From the NCBI GenBank assembly GCA_039961735.1, contig JABRVX010000009.1, forward strand, positions 1 to 64,000: a DNA stretch of 64,000 nucleotides, read 5' to 3'. The notes beneath the pieces were generated by a model. It saw only the letters and a program-made list of their open reading frames with translations. It searched no databases and was not told where the DNA came from. The DNA comes from Fimbriimonadia bacterium (GTDB lineage: Bacteria > Armatimonadota > Fimbriimonadia > Fimbriimonadales > JABRVX01). Positions 19,180-28,491 of the stretch are shown piece after piece (position 1 is the stretch's first letter; every line of letters starts with the position of its first letter). The translations under genes were made by a program, and so were the position numbers.

Positions 19180-20542
19180 CGGTCAACTCCACTCTCGAGT
19201 AGATGTCTCCCCCCGCTTCGTCGTGCAGCAGCTCTAGAACGCGCTCGGCCACGCGGTCGCGATGCTCCCGGTCGTGGTGCTCGCACATCACGCGCAGCAT
19301 CGGTTGAGTGCCGGAAGCTCGAACCAAGAGCCTGCCATCGTTCCCCAGCGTTCGCTCCGCCTCGGCGATGCCACGCTCCACTGCGGGTGTGCGCCATGCG
19401 GACCGGTCGCGAACCCGAACGTTGATCAGCACTTGCGGCCATGGCTCGTACAAGTCGGCCAGCTCAGCTAGTCCCTTTCCCGTCTGAGCAATCACCTGCA
19501 GTACCTCGAGCGCGGTAACAATCCCGTCCCCCGTCGGCGCCTTCTCACGAAACACGATGTGTCCGGACTGTTCGCCACCCGCAAGCGCTCCCGTGGCGTC
19601 CATGCGCTCTACCACGTATCGGTCCCCGACTGGGGCGCGGTCGAGTGTGATGCCGTGTTCTGCCAGAAGCCTTTCCATTCCCATGTTGCTCATGACGGTT
19701 CCCACGACAATCGGAGGGTCGAGTGTGCCGAGACGCTTGCGGTGCAGCGCCCATAGAGCAAGAATGTGGTCTCCGTTCACCAGGCGTCCATTCTCGTCGG
19801 CAAAGACCGCTCGGTCGGCGTCGCCATCGAAAGCCAACCCAACCCGTGCCTTAGCCTCGAGCGTCGCCCGAAGCAGGTGCTCCGGCTTGGTTGCCCCGCC
19901 TTCGGCATTGATGTTCAGCCCGTCGGGCTGCACGCCGGTCTCGATTACCTCGGCACCGGCGGCCTCCAGGGCGGGGCGAGCCCACTCGGTCGCGGCTCCG
20001 TGAGCGCAATCCGCCAGAACGCGTAGCCCATCGAGGCGTATGGGAAACGCCGTCCGGATCCATTCGATGTGCTGTTCCAGCAGGCCGCTCAGATGCGAGA
20101 TGGTGCCCACCTTCCGAGGGTCCGCCCGGCGGGCGCGATCGGAGTGCAGTAAGTCCTCGATCTCCACCTCGAACGCGTCCGGTAGTTTCCGTCCATCGGA
20201 CCCGATCAGCTTGATGCCGTTGTCCTCGGCCGGATTGTGCGATGCCGAAACCATCGCCCCCATCGTGTATCCGTTCTCCCGGACGAACCGAGCCAGTGTC
20301 CCCGTCGGGATCACCCCGGCTAGGAACACCTTACTACCACTTGAGCAACACCCGGCAGCAAACGCGGATTCCAGCATCGTGGAGCTAAGCCTGGGATCTC
20401 TTCCGAGCAGTATGCGTGGGTGACCTTCACGTCGAGCTGCGAAAGCTGCCGCGGCACGCCCCAAGGCCAGAGCGAGTTCGGGTGATAAGTCTCGATTGGC
20501 GACCCCTCGCACCCCGTCGGTGCCGAACAGGGTCTTACTCAT
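19163..20542 (-). CDS. glmM: Phosphoglucosamine mutase
   Basis: GlmM converts glucosamine-6-P to glucosamine-1-P for UDP-GlcNAc, peptidoglycan and LPS. The 459-residue enzyme has the GTDGVRGVAN opening, the phosphoserine loop MVSASHNPAEDNGIK, the metal loop LAFDGDADRAVFAD, the sugar loop GGEQSGHIVF and the phosphate-binding RASGTQPMLRVMCE. It lies between grpE (8-base overlap) and coaX (17-base overlap). Confidence 0.96.
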   Translation of the reverse strand: MSKTLFGTDGVRGVANRDLSPELALALGRAAAAFAARREGHPRILLGRDPRLSSTMLESAFAAGCCSSGSKVFLAGVIPTGTLARFVRENGYTMGAMVSASHNPAEDNGIKLIGSDGRKLPDAFEVEIEDLLHSDRARRADPRKVGTISHLSGLLEQHIEWIRTAFPIRLDGLRVLADCAHGAATEWARPALEAAGAEVIETGVQPDGLNINAEGGATKPEHLLRATLEAKARVGLAFDGDADRAVFADENGRLVNGDHILALWALHRKRLGTLDPPIVVGTVMSNMGMERLLAEHGITLDRAPVGDRYVVERMDATGALAGGEQSGHIVFREKAPTGDGIVTALEVLQVIAQTGKGLAELADLYEPWPQVLINVRVRDRSAWRTPAVERGIAEAERTLGNDGRLLVRASGTQPMLRVMCEHHDREHRDRVAERVLELLHDEAGGDIYSRVELTDALGD

Positions 20543-21101
20543 TCGCGCCTTCGTCGAACGGAGCCTTGGTCACGCGCACGCGACTCGCACGGATCACTCT
20601 CCCGTTAAGCACGTAGCCGCGACGAAGTTCCTCCAACACGATGTCCGGAGGATGCTCGGCCGAGACGGCGACTGCTACTGCTTCGTGCATGCTAGGATCG
20701 AATGGCTTGCCGACCGCTTCGATGGGTGTGACGCCAATTTGCTGAAGGGCGGCTTCGAACTGCTTCTGGATCAGTCGGATGCCGTCCACAACGGCCTTGA
20801 CACTAGACGCCTGATCGGCGGAGGCGATGGCGAGTTCCAAGTTGTCCATCGCAGGCAAGAACGCCGACACAGCCTGTTCCAGAGCGTACGCGCGAATCCC
20901 CTGAGACTCCTGTTCCACGCGCTTGCGGAGGTTGCGGTAGTCGGCCAAAGCCCGAAGCGCCTGCTCCTTGGCTTCATTCCGTTCCTTGGTGAGTTGCTCG
21001 ATGGTCTGCTGCAGCGCTGCAAGATCGGGAGCCGCAGTCTCGGCCTGCGGGGCATCAGGTGTGGTCATGGGTGCAGCGGCTCGTTTGGGTTTGGTTGTCA
21101 T
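20535..21101 (-). CDS. grpE: Nucleotide exchange factor GrpE
   Basis: GrpE releases ADP from DnaK. The 188-residue protein has a long N-terminal coiled coil (KERNEAKEQALRALADYRNL, RKRVEQE) and the beta domain ending EAVAVAVSAEHPPDIVLEEL, RRGYVLNGRVIR. Here it heads a grpE-glmM-coaX transcript with no dnaK or dnaJ nearby. ATG 21101 is chosen over the GTG one codon earlier because a TAGAAT hexamer lies 7 bases upstream, fitting a leaderless mRNA. No CIRCE is visible before it. Confidence 0.93.
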   Translation of the reverse strand: MTTKPKRAAAPMTTPDAPQAETAAPDLAALQQTIEQLTKERNEAKEQALRALADYRNLRKRVEQESQGIRAYALEQAVSAFLPAMDNLELAIASADQASSVKAVVDGIRLIQKQFEAALQQIGVTPIEAVGKPFDPSMHEAVAVAVSAEHPPDIVLEELRRGYVLNGRVIRASRVRVTKAPFDEGANE

Positions 21102-21108
21102 CACCCGG

Positions 21109-21114
21109 ATTCTA
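21109..21114 (-). promoter_or_regulatory. -10 element abutting grpE
   Basis: TAGAAT on the minus strand ends 7 bases before the grpE ATG, inside the 15-base gap after the HNH gene. No ribosome-binding site fits in that gap, so a leaderless grpE transcript is likely. No convincing -35 was found. Confidence 0.45.
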
Positions 21115-21116
21115 CC

Positions 21117-21650
21117 CTAGGCTTCAATGGCGAAGTCCTCGAATGCTGGTAGGTAGTTGCGCCACAGTTCGTTCTGTTGCGCTCTAAGGTAGTTTGCCAA
21201 GCTGATATACGGCGTGTAGCGCGGTCGGCGTGGCTGCCTCACCAGCTTCATGTTCGTTAGAGGCAGTAACTTGTCGCCTTTCTTCAGGTTGCAGCGGCGG
21301 CAGCACGCAACCAAGTTCTCCCACGTGTGGGTCCCGCCCATGCGCCTGGGGATGACATGGTCAATCGTAAGATCGCGGCTCGGGCGACCGCAGTACTGAC
21401 AGGTGTGGTTGTCACGAGCCAGCACAGTCTGTCTACACAGCTTGAGCTGTGGTAGTGGCCGCCGCACGTGGTAACGCATTCGCAGAACGGACGGGACCGT
21501 TACTGGTCCCGCGACAGTGTGCAGCTGCCTATCCGCATGGTGCGCAACCTCGGCCTTGCCCAACATCACGAGCGTCAGCGCACGAATGGTCGTGCACACA
21601 TTCAGCGGTTCATAGTCGTTGTTCAGCAGCAGAACTTCCCCAGCCGCCAT
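21117..21650 (-). CDS. HNH endonuclease family protein
   Basis: A 177-residue protein of the widespread HNH family (COG1403-like). It opens MAAGEVLLLNNDYEPLNVCT and carries the zinc/HNH core TCQYCGRPSRDLTIDHVIPR, then NLVACCRRCNLKKGD. These proteins are predicted metal-dependent nucleases of unsettled cellular role and are often chromosomal singletons rather than mobile homing enzymes. Start 21650 follows the family N-terminus; the extra 16 upstream codons are atypical. It lies directly upstream of grpE on the same strand. Confidence 0.85.
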   Translation of the reverse strand: MAAGEVLLLNNDYEPLNVCTTIRALTLVMLGKAEVAHHADRQLHTVAGPVTVPSVLRMRYHVRRPLPQLKLCRQTVLARDNHTCQYCGRPSRDLTIDHVIPRRMGGTHTWENLVACCRRCNLKKGDKLLPLTNMKLVRQPRRPRYTPYISLANYLRAQQNELWRNYLPAFEDFAIEA

Positions 21651-21899
21651 GGACCGTTCAACCTCGCTCCAAAAGAACGACGCCCGCCGTGGAATCACAT
21701 GCGGGCGCGCCTATCCATGTACGGAGAACTCCGCTCCGTCGTTGGCTAAGCGCGCGCGTGGCGAACCAACTGCCAGTCCGCCACCGGGTTGCATGCATCA
21801 CACGTAGTTGCGCCATATTCAGCGAGATTGTACCAACAGCAGTGCCGGCTGTCAAGGGACTTCGCTAAGGTCTGGCTCCGCATCGGGCACAATGGGTGG

Positions 21900-23054
21900 G
21901 TGCGCAGTCAAGACCGGTATCTAGCCGTAGTGTTGAGCGGTGCCGTGGGAGAAGCGAGCCAGGAGCTGGATTGGATGACGCCTCTGCAGGCAGCGCCCAC
22001 GCCGCATTTGGACGTCCTCGCGGCCGAGTCCGAGGTCGGGTGTGCGGAACTACCCGAGGGTGCAATCCCCTCCCGTCCGGAGACATCCGTTGCCGCCCTT
22101 CTAGGCGTAGAGCCGACCTCCATCCCGCACGGACCGCTCCTAGCCGCAGCAACCGGAGTGAGTCCGGATGACCGGGACGTCTGCTTCCGATGCGAGTTCG
22201 TCGCAACGGACGGCGACACGCTGCTCGGGCCGACGGGACCCCTGCCCGCACAGCACGAGCGCGAGTTGATCAGCCTGGTGCAAGAGAAGCTGAGTACGCG
22301 ACGGCTACACGTGATCCCTAACGGCTGTGGCCCGCACCTCCTGATATGGACGGACGGGCCCCGCGACCTGGAGTGTTTGACACCCGAGACGGCTAGGGGA
22401 CTGGCGCTTCGCCAGGCGCGGCCACGTGGCCACGGCGAGGACGTGCTCCGCTGTTTCCTCGACGATTGCCTCAACCTGCTTCACGACCACCCTTTGAACC
22501 GAGCGCGAGCCGACGAAGGCATGCTGCCGGCGAACCTTCTGTGGCCCTACGAGAACGGTGTCGTGCCGAGCTTGCGGCCCTTCGTGTTCGAATGGGGATT
22601 GCCTGGCGGTTTGGTCTCTACTGCTCCGGAGGTACGAGGCCTCGGCTACTTACTCAGGATGAAAGTGGCAAATTCGTTCGGTGCGGAAACCGAGTACGAC
22701 GGCACGCTTGCGGCAAGTCTAGAGCTGCTGAGTTCACACGGCTTTGCTCTCCTGCACATTGCGACCTGTACCGCTGCTAGGATGCGGGGCGATGAGACCG
22801 AAGTGGCATACACCCTGCGGGACCTGGATGCTCGGTTGATCGCCCCTCTGCATGAGGCCCAGTCTGCCAACGGGTTCCGCCTCATGGTGGTGGGCGCCAC
22901 AGCGATAGGCTCACAGAGGCATATGATCTACCTGCTCTCCCCTGGAGAGACCGTTGGTCCACACCGTCCATTCGACGAGCGTATGGCTTTGGATGGTGAA
23001 TTCCCTCCGGTCGCAGCCAGGGACCTGATGCGCAAGCTACTGCACCCCTCCTAA
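21900..23054 (+). CDS. ApgM-family protein lacking catalytic residues
   Basis: A 384-residue homologue of archaeal-type cofactor-independent phosphoglycerate mutase. The scaffold is recognisable: MTPLQAAPTPHLDVLAAE, VCFRCEFVATDGDTLL, LHDHPLNRARADEGMLPANL and GGLVSTAPEVRGLGYLLRM. The active site has been replaced. The N-terminal metal-binding Asp-Gly reads VVLSGA. The Ser-Asp nucleophile region reads PETSVAALLG. The D-E-A-G-H-D-G-D metal motif reads IATCTAARMRGDE, and the later A-D-H reads VGATAIG. It probably cannot act as a mutase and may be regulatory or structural. GTG 21900 is inferred from homology and from CACAAT 6 bases upstream; the start is uncertain. Confidence 0.8.
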   Translation: MRSQDRYLAVVLSGAVGEASQELDWMTPLQAAPTPHLDVLAAESEVGCAELPEGAIPSRPETSVAALLGVEPTSIPHGPLLAAATGVSPDDRDVCFRCEFVATDGDTLLGPTGPLPAQHERELISLVQEKLSTRRLHVIPNGCGPHLLIWTDGPRDLECLTPETARGLALRQARPRGHGEDVLRCFLDDCLNLLHDHPLNRARADEGMLPANLLWPYENGVVPSLRPFVFEWGLPGGLVSTAPEVRGLGYLLRMKVANSFGAETEYDGTLAASLELLSSHGFALLHIATCTAARMRGDETEVAYTLRDLDARLIAPLHEAQSANGFRLMVVGATAIGSQRHMIYLLSPGETVGPHRPFDERMALDGEFPPVAARDLMRKLLHPS

Positions 23055-23076
23055 GTCTGGCGCAGCCAACAGCGAA

Positions 23077-23099
23077 GCGGGCCGCCGGAGACGGCCCGC
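23077..23099. terminator. Bidirectional hairpin between convergent genes
   Basis: Arms 23077-23084 and 23092-23099 (8 bp, GC-only) enclose a 7-base loop in the 70-base gap between the two stop codons. It probably ends both transcripts. Confidence 0.65.
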
Positions 23100-23124
23100 C
23101 GCCAATCCGCGAGAAGATTTTGGC

Positions 23125-24558
23125 TTAGCGGCCGAATGGCGACGCGGGAATGCCGAAGCCGAAGCCGGGCGCTGGGCCACCAGCGTTGTTCCGATACACC
23201 GAGACCGAGTTGCCGGTGGATACGAGCAGGAGCGGTGATGGGGCACCCTGCGGCTGCGCTATCGTCACAGGGGTCGAGATCGGCCCACCTACGAAGATCG
23301 GATAGTTGGCCCGCGTGTTCAGATTCGAGTCCAGCGAATAGAGGAACCCCTGCTCGTTGCCGATGTAGATGTTCCCTGCGGAGTCGATCACCGGGTGCGT
23401 TCGGAGCTGGCCGATGTCGGTTCGTGAGGCGATGATGGACATGGTCGTCGTGTCGACCGCATGAATGCCGCTCTCCCCGTCGCCTAGGGTGACTACGTAT
23501 GCACGGTTGTTCGTCGAGTTGTATGCGGGCCCGCCCACGATGGAGCCGTTGGCGAACGTCAGCCGGGTGGGGTTCCCAACTCCCGTGTTGGACAGCCGGT
23601 AGAGAATGTTGCCTTTTCGTCCCGTCTGTGGGTTGATGGAACTCGCCCACAGCAGGTCACCGTTGGCAAGCACCACTACCGGCCCGTCGAAGGACTCGTC
23701 GAATCCGCGCTGCCAGGCCACAGAACCCATCATTAGATTCACGGAGGTAACAACGCCGTAGTGGCCCACCATGTACATCGTGTTGCCGTTCGTAGCGAGT
23801 GCCGCGCTTGCAGGTGAGAACATCGTCGTTCCTGTGGCGAGGCTGGAGATACCGGCGTCTGCCCACGGCTTGGGCACCTGAAGTGAGAAAACGTAATCTT
23901 CCGGGTTCCGCCACTCGCAGTTCACGTAGCGCCAGTAGATGGTGCCGCTGATGGTTGTCCACAGGAATCCGGTTACCGTTACCGGCGTGTCCGTATCCTT
24001 GAGAGGCACCGTCTGCGTGGTGTTGGCCGTCGGTGCCTGTGACCGCCAGGCGCCTCCCACCACGTAGAGAACGATCGAGCCGAAGCCGAACGGGTCAGGG
24101 AAGTACAGGTAGTTACGTCCGTATCCTGACCAGGCCGATGCGATCCACTCCGGGGAAGCGCAGTTACCACTATTCACCTCGTCATCGCACCACCGGAACG
24201 GGTCGAGGCCCTCGGTGTCATGAATGTTGAATATCATCTTGCACTGCGTTGCGGCCGAGGTGTTGCCCGGAGTCGTATTCATCACGTTGTAGGCCTGCCC
24301 CATGGTGGGATCGTAGGCTCTCAGCTGGGGGCCCTGGGGAGTCCAGAAGTAGCTGCCGTCCCAAGTGGCCTCTTCGGTGGCGCCTAGGCCCACCCAACGC
24401 ACCAGTAGACTGGGATTGGATGGGCCTGCCAAGCTGACCTTGTGCCGATTCTGAGCATCCACGCCCCACTTAGGCCACCCCGAGTTCAGCAACTGACCCT
24501 TTGCTGCCGAACCAATCCCAAGTGTCGCTACGACGAACGCCGCCAGAAGGAAACGCAT
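23125..24558 (-). CDS. Secreted PQQ-like beta-propeller protein
   Basis: The 477-residue product has a signal peptide (MRFLLAAFVVATLGIGSAAK) followed by WPKWGVDAQNRHKVS, the opening typical of secreted propellers related to PQQ dehydrogenases. Repeated blade motifs include LATNGNTMYMVGHYGVVTSV, PVIDSAGNIYIGNEQGFLYS and LVSTGNSVSVYRNNAG. No redox cofactor or catalytic residues are evident, so a binding or scaffold role is likely. The ATG follows an aggagg site at 9-base spacing. A decayed relative lies at 290-1161. Confidence 0.8.
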   Translation of the reverse strand: MRFLLAAFVVATLGIGSAAKGQLLNSGWPKWGVDAQNRHKVSLAGPSNPSLLVRWVGLGATEEATWDGSYFWTPQGPQLRAYDPTMGQAYNVMNTTPGNTSAATQCKMIFNIHDTEGLDPFRWCDDEVNSGNCASPEWIASAWSGYGRNYLYFPDPFGFGSIVLYVVGGAWRSQAPTANTTQTVPLKDTDTPVTVTGFLWTTISGTIYWRYVNCEWRNPEDYVFSLQVPKPWADAGISSLATGTTMFSPASAALATNGNTMYMVGHYGVVTSVNLMMGSVAWQRGFDESFDGPVVVLANGDLLWASSINPQTGRKGNILYRLSNTGVGNPTRLTFANGSIVGGPAYNSTNNRAYVVTLGDGESGIHAVDTTTMSIIASRTDIGQLRTHPVIDSAGNIYIGNEQGFLYSLDSNLNTRANYPIFVGGPISTPVTIAQPQGAPSPLLLVSTGNSVSVYRNNAGGPAPGFGFGIPASPFGR

Positions 24559-24703
24559 AAGTTCGACCTCCTCTGCGCCCCGGCCTGCCCGCTCACGGGC
24601 AACCGGTCTGAGCGCACAGCATGACGGTATGATACCGGACGAACACCCAGCCTCGCCGCGTGCGCGCCGTTCCCTATAGATTAACTCTCGAACAGCCGTC
24701 CGG

Positions 24704-25198
24704 TTACTCCGATTTTTCGTCTGGGTCGTACACTGTGTACATGTCCCAGTCGGGGCACTGAGCGAGCCGCAACGCGCATATCTGACCCAAGTGGTAGGCG
24801 TCGTGTGTAACGACCCACTCGGTCAGCACCTTCCATCCCGGCCAGGTCGCGAACGACACCTTCATCAGCGCATCGAGGTCAACGCCACGGAGCCGCTCCG
24901 CCACCTTGGCAAGGGCCTGCTCCCGGAGTTCGCCCCACTCGCGCAGGAGGTGAACGAGTCCTTCACCGCTCGGCCGCCAGGCTCCGAAGTCGTGTTTGCG
25001 GCCCTCGAGCTCTGCCGACAGCGCGAGGCAGTTGTCGGCTAGATGAACGAGCGTGTCTCGGACGGACATTATGCCCTCGCCGAATCGGAAGTCCGCCTGC
25101 TCCTCGGTCAGCCCGGTCACTGCCCGTTCGATCTGACGACTCACCATTCGCGCCTGTCGTATGATTAGAGATAGCGCTCCGGCCTGTTCACTTCCCAT
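24704..25198 (-). CDS. DinB-like metal-dependent protein
   Basis: A 164-residue four-helix DinB/YfiT-type protein. The metal-site histidines appear as VRDTLVHLADN and WVVTHDAYHLGQICALRL (the HxxxH pair). Family members include thiol-dependent S-transferases and damage-inducible proteins; the substrate here is unknown. Start 25198 (MGSEQAG) has a gaggggg site; the longer frame extends 8 codons upstream. The start overlaps the stop of the SLBB gene by 11 bases, indicating co-transcription. Confidence 0.85.
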   Translation of the reverse strand: MGSEQAGALSLIIRQARMVSRQIERAVTGLTEEQADFRFGEGIMSVRDTLVHLADNCLALSAELEGRKHDFGAWRPSGEGLVHLLREWGELREQALAKVAERLRGVDLDALMKVSFATWPGWKVLTEWVVTHDAYHLGQICALRLAQCPDWDMYTVYDPDEKSE

Positions 25199-25781
25199 CG
25201 TCGCCCCCTCGCTCCTCACCATCTCGCAATGAGCCTCTGCTCACGTAGATCACGTCGCCCGGTTGCAGCTTCTGCACGTCTGGCTCCGCTGATAGCAGTT
25301 GCCTCACCGTGTACTCGTATCGAACAGGCGCTCCGCTTGGCATCCACCGTTCGATCCGAATCCGATCGGAGTCCCCCGTCGCCAGCCAGTGTGCTCGGCG
25401 CAACGCCTCGAGCGCGATCAACCCCGGTTCGAACTCCACGGGCCTCATCACGGAACCGGAGCGTATCCACACAGAGGATCTCGCCTGCCGCAATATCACG
25501 ATACGATCACCGTCTCGCAGTTCATAGTTCTGCGCCGGGTCTCCGAGTCTGGTGAGGCGCGTGAGGTCTATCGGAATAAGGTCTGTGGAGTTCTTGCGCT
25601 GAAGCGTCACGCGCGAGGTGTCCGCGCTCTGCAGCATCCCACCTGCAGCATCCAGTGCGTGCAACAGACTCGCTCCGGCGGGCAGCACGTGCTCCCCGGG
25701 CACCTGGACCTCGCCGATCACCACCACCCGAATCTCACTGACACCAAGCAGCAATGCGACAGCCGTAAGCAACGGACTCAT
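25188..25781 (-). CDS. SLBB domain protein, polysaccharide-export-like
   Basis: A 197-residue exported or membrane-anchored protein with a hydrophobic N-terminus (MSPLLTAVALLLGVSEIRVV). An SLBB-type soluble ligand-binding beta-grasp domain follows (VVVIGEVQVPGEHVLPAGAS, LLHALDAAGG), then a second segment ending VQKLQPGDVIYVSRGS. Such domains occur in Wza-like polysaccharide export proteins, but the PES motif is not evident, so this is a small SLBB protein rather than a full Wza. The ATG lies 6 bases after TACGCT, which could be a leaderless start. Confidence 0.7.
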   Translation of the reverse strand: MSPLLTAVALLLGVSEIRVVVIGEVQVPGEHVLPAGASLLHALDAAGGMLQSADTSRVTLQRKNSTDLIPIDLTRLTRLGDPAQNYELRDGDRIVILRQARSSVWIRSGSVMRPVEFEPGLIALEALRRAHWLATGDSDRIRIERWMPSGAPVRYEYTVRQLLSAEPDVQKLQPGDVIYVSRGSLRDGEERGGDDGK

Positions 25782-25804
25782 GTTGGAAGCGTACCCCGCC
25801 GGGG

Positions 25805-26683
25805 CTACTTCGTCAATAAGTCTCGAAGCTGGCGACGCCTTGCGAGTTGGCGCAGCTTCTTCAGTGCCTGCATCTCGATCTGTCGGACGCGCTCTCGAGA
25901 TAGCTGCAACTCTCGCCCGATCTCCTGGAGGACGTGCGCTTCGCCTTCGGCTTCCAGGCCGAGCCGCCGACGCATTACTTCAATTTCTCGGTCGCTCAAC
26001 TCCGCCATGATCTCGGTCAACTCCCGAAGCAGTTCCGCAGAGAGCATCGCCTGCTCGGGATTCGCCGTGATCGCATCGTGAAGCAGCGTGCCCAGCGTCG
26101 TCGTGTCGTCCTCACCGATGGACATGTCGAGTGACAGCGGTTCCTGTGCCGACTGCATCAGGTGAATGACCTTCTTCATGCTGATCCCGAGCGCTTCGGC
26201 GATCTGCGAGGGAGTGGGATCAATCCCCCGCTCGCGCCGGAACCGTGCTCGCTCGCGCTCGATACGGCGTAGGGTCTCAGAGACGTGAGCGGGCAGCCGG
26301 ATGGCCTTCGCTTTGTTATCTATCGCTCGCCCGATCGACTGCCGGATCCAGTGAGTTGCATAGGTGCTGAAGCGGTATCCCTTCGAGGGATCGAAGCGGG
26401 CGACCGCGTTCATCAAGCCGATTGCGCCTTCCTGCACGAGGTCCTCGAATGGAATGGCACGGTTTCGGTAGTGTTTGGCGATGTTCACTACCAACCGCAT
26501 GTTGGCTTCGACCAGCTTTCGGCGGGCCTCCTCGCAGCCAGCCACCGCCTCACGCGTAAGGTGTGCTTCTTCCTCTGCGCTAAGGACTTCGGTTTGGGTC
26601 AGGCGGTTCAGATACGACGGGATATGCTCATCGTCCGAGCCACCTCTGGAGTGAACCCAGTCCGCCCAGTGTTGTTCTGGCAT
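25805..26683 (-). CDS. RNA polymerase sigma factor, RpoD/SigA-related (group 2 type)
   Basis: The 292-residue product has region 1.2 ([20 protein letters not shown]), region 2 ([38 protein letters not shown], then [19 protein letters not shown]), region 3 ([20 protein letters not shown]) and region 4 ([20 protein letters not shown]). It lacks the long region 1.1 of primary sigma factors, so a group 2 (stationary-phase or stress) sigma is more likely than the housekeeping factor. The ATG has an aggggatgagg site. It lies 23 bases upstream of the SLBB gene. Confidence 0.9.
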   Translation of the reverse strand: MPEQHWADWVHSRGGSDDEHIPSYLNRLTQTEVLSAEEEAHLTREAVAGCEEARRKLVEANMRLVVNIAKHYRNRAIPFEDLVQEGAIGLMNAVARFDPSKGYRFSTYATHWIRQSIGRAIDNKAKAIRLPAHVSETLRRIERERARFRRERGIDPTPSQIAEALGISMKKVIHLMQSAQEPLSLDMSIGEDDTTTLGTLLHDAITANPEQAMLSAELLRELTEIMAELSDREIEVMRRRLGLEAEGEAHVLQEIGRELQLSRERVRQIEMQALKKLRQLARRRQLRDLLTK

Positions 26684-27029
26684 GGCCGAACCTCATCCCC
26701 TTTGCTGCGGTATCGCGAAAACTCGAATCCCTTCGAGCATGCAAATCCTTCAACGAGACAACCAAATCCGAGGCTTCGGCACTCGTACCGAATCCTCCTT
26801 CTCGAAATCGTCATTCCAGCCGAGAGGCTCGCCACGCGCCGCTCGCCTCTCGGGCCGCAACCTAGCGGCGGCACGATTGGGGCCAATCGCCCGTGTCTCC
26901 CCCGCGGCGTGGCAAAGCAGTATACAGCGACTGGCACCCGTTCCCAACCTGACAAAGGTACTCGTCTATTCACTGGAAACCACGATTCCCGGTAACGGAA
27001 AACAGTAGTCCTCCTGGTACACTTTCCGA
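26684..27029. other. Divergent intergenic region, no gene seen
   Basis: This 346-base gap separates the sigma factor (minus) from the thioredoxin-like gene (plus). Open frames here lack ribosome-binding sites and family features. A TACACT hexamer at 27018-27023 lies 6 bases before GTG 27030. I found no other convincing promoter pair or hairpin. Confidence 0.5.
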
Positions 27030-28088
27030 GTGCCCATCGGGCTCATTATCCAGAATAGACGCCCGGGGTTCGCAGGAGGTTTAGCGGTGATTAGTGTTTT
27101 GTTCGGAGCGTTGCTTACGCTCTCTGCGTCGGCGGTGGGGGACGCAAAGGCCGAGCAGATGCTCACCGAGTATGGCCAGAAGCTCTCCTCGCTCAACTCG
27201 TTGCAGGTTCAAATCGAAGCTTTTCGGGGTGGGGAGAATCACGGTAAGGCATCTCTGACCCTGGCTCGGCCCTCCTATGCGCGGATAGAGCGGGCGGGTC
27301 GCATCAAGGTTCTCGACGCAAAGAATTGCTCGGAGTTCTTCGCCTCCAAGAACCAGTACTACACGCGGTCTTTGCGCAGCGGCGAGCTCGCCGAGAGCCT
27401 TAGCGATGATCTTTTCCTCGCGTGGAGTCCCTTCTTCGAAGAAGAGAGCAAGACGCTTGCCAGGATGAAGAAGTCCGCGACCTATGTCGGGTCGGAGACC
27501 ATCGAAGGCTCCAAGTACGATTGTGTGAAGGTCGTCCTGGATCAGACAGCAGGTAAGACGATGAAGCTGTACATTGACCCTTCGGACGGCTTGGCCAAAC
27601 ACGCCGAGATCGCGATTGGCTCCGCCAAGGAGAAGGCTCCGTTGTTGATCCTGAGCGATAACTTCGACACCGAGCCCCTCATTGACCTGAAGGCCGTGTT
27701 CGCCATGCCGAAGGGAGCCCAGATGGTCGCCGAGGCCGATCTGGTCGGCGCGCGCTGGTATTACGACTTCGACGAGGCCCTTGCCGTTGCGAAGTCCTCC
27801 AACCGGCTGATGATGGTGGACTTCTACACGGATTGGTGCGGGTGGTGCAAGAAGCTCGACTCGGACGTGTTTTCCACGCAGAAGTTCATGGAAGCGGCCC
27901 GCACCTTCGTGCTGGTGAAGATCAACGCAGAGAAGGGAAAGGGCGTGTCCCTCGCTCAGAAGTACAACGTGAATAGCTTCCCGCGAATTGTCTTCGTGGA
28001 TAAGAATGGCGAAGTCGTTCATGAAGTGTCTGGATACATGCCCCTCGATCCGTTCCTCGCCGAGATGCGGAAAGCTCAGGGTGGCTAG
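27030..28088 (+). CDS. Secreted thioredoxin-fold protein with LolA-like N-domain
   Basis: A 352-residue exported protein. After a signal peptide comes an N-terminal domain of about 190 residues with DUF2092/LolA-like features (MLTEYGQKLSSLNSLQVQIE, then YDCVKVVLDQTAGKTMKLYI). A C-terminal thioredoxin domain carries the redox motif DWCGWCKKLDSDVF and the cis-Pro loop NVNSFPRIVFVDKNG. It is likely a periplasmic thiol-disulfide protein. GTG 27030 gives a charged RR n-region and sits behind TACACT. An alternative GTG at 27087 has an aggagg site but leaves an uncharged signal peptide. Confidence 0.8.
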   Translation: MPIGLIIQNRRPGFAGGLAVISVLFGALLTLSASAVGDAKAEQMLTEYGQKLSSLNSLQVQIEAFRGGENHGKASLTLARPSYARIERAGRIKVLDAKNCSEFFASKNQYYTRSLRSGELAESLSDDLFLAWSPFFEEESKTLARMKKSATYVGSETIEGSKYDCVKVVLDQTAGKTMKLYIDPSDGLAKHAEIAIGSAKEKAPLLILSDNFDTEPLIDLKAVFAMPKGAQMVAEADLVGARWYYDFDEALAVAKSSNRLMMVDFYTDWCGWCKKLDSDVFSTQKFMEAARTFVLVKINAEKGKGVSLAQKYNVNSFPRIVFVDKNGEVVHEVSGYMPLDPFLAEMRKAQGG

Positions 28089-28491
28089 CTAGAACAGCCT
28101 AGCATGCCCTCGCCGCTCGCGGTGCAGGCATGCGGTTTCGAGGCGCGGCCCCTCTCTCCTTCTTCTGTGGGCGGGCGCCGGGTTCCCCGACGCCCGCTAC
28201 CGTCACGCCGAGCTCGTTCCCATAGCCTCCACCACTCCTGCACCGGAGGTAGAGATGTAAGAGTTCGCACCTTCAGCGCTGAGCGAATGCGGACTGACCT
28301 ATGCGGCATGGCACCTTGCGCCCCGTATCCGTCCGTTATGCCGAACCTGTCGAAGTATACGGTTGCATCCCGCATGCCACCGACTTCTGCCCCGACGCTC
28401 GCGGCCCCCGAACGCATGTTCAGCATGACGTGCCCACAGTCTGTCAGCACCGGAACCGGCCAGCCTTGATGCGGTACAGCACTAACGACCC
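28089..28491. other. Gap between the thioredoxin-like gene and glnS
   Basis: About 400 bases with no gene I can support. An imperfect hairpin near 28103-28130 (core ccgctcgcgg, the same core as the hairpin at 12816-12843) may terminate the upstream gene. The minus strand stays open and reads plausibly for a short stretch (GAASVGAEVGGMRDATVYFD), but it runs into glnS in another frame and has no start or ribosome-binding site. It could be a gene remnant. Confidence 0.4.

Noticed and set aside
26684-27008. Overlapping small frames between the sigma factor and thioredoxin-like gene
   Set aside because: They lack start signals and family features and overlap each other on both strands.
28104-28469. 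Plus-strand 121-codon frame
   Set aside because: Composition is Pro/Arg/Ser-rich and the opposite strand reads no worse; treated as non-coding.
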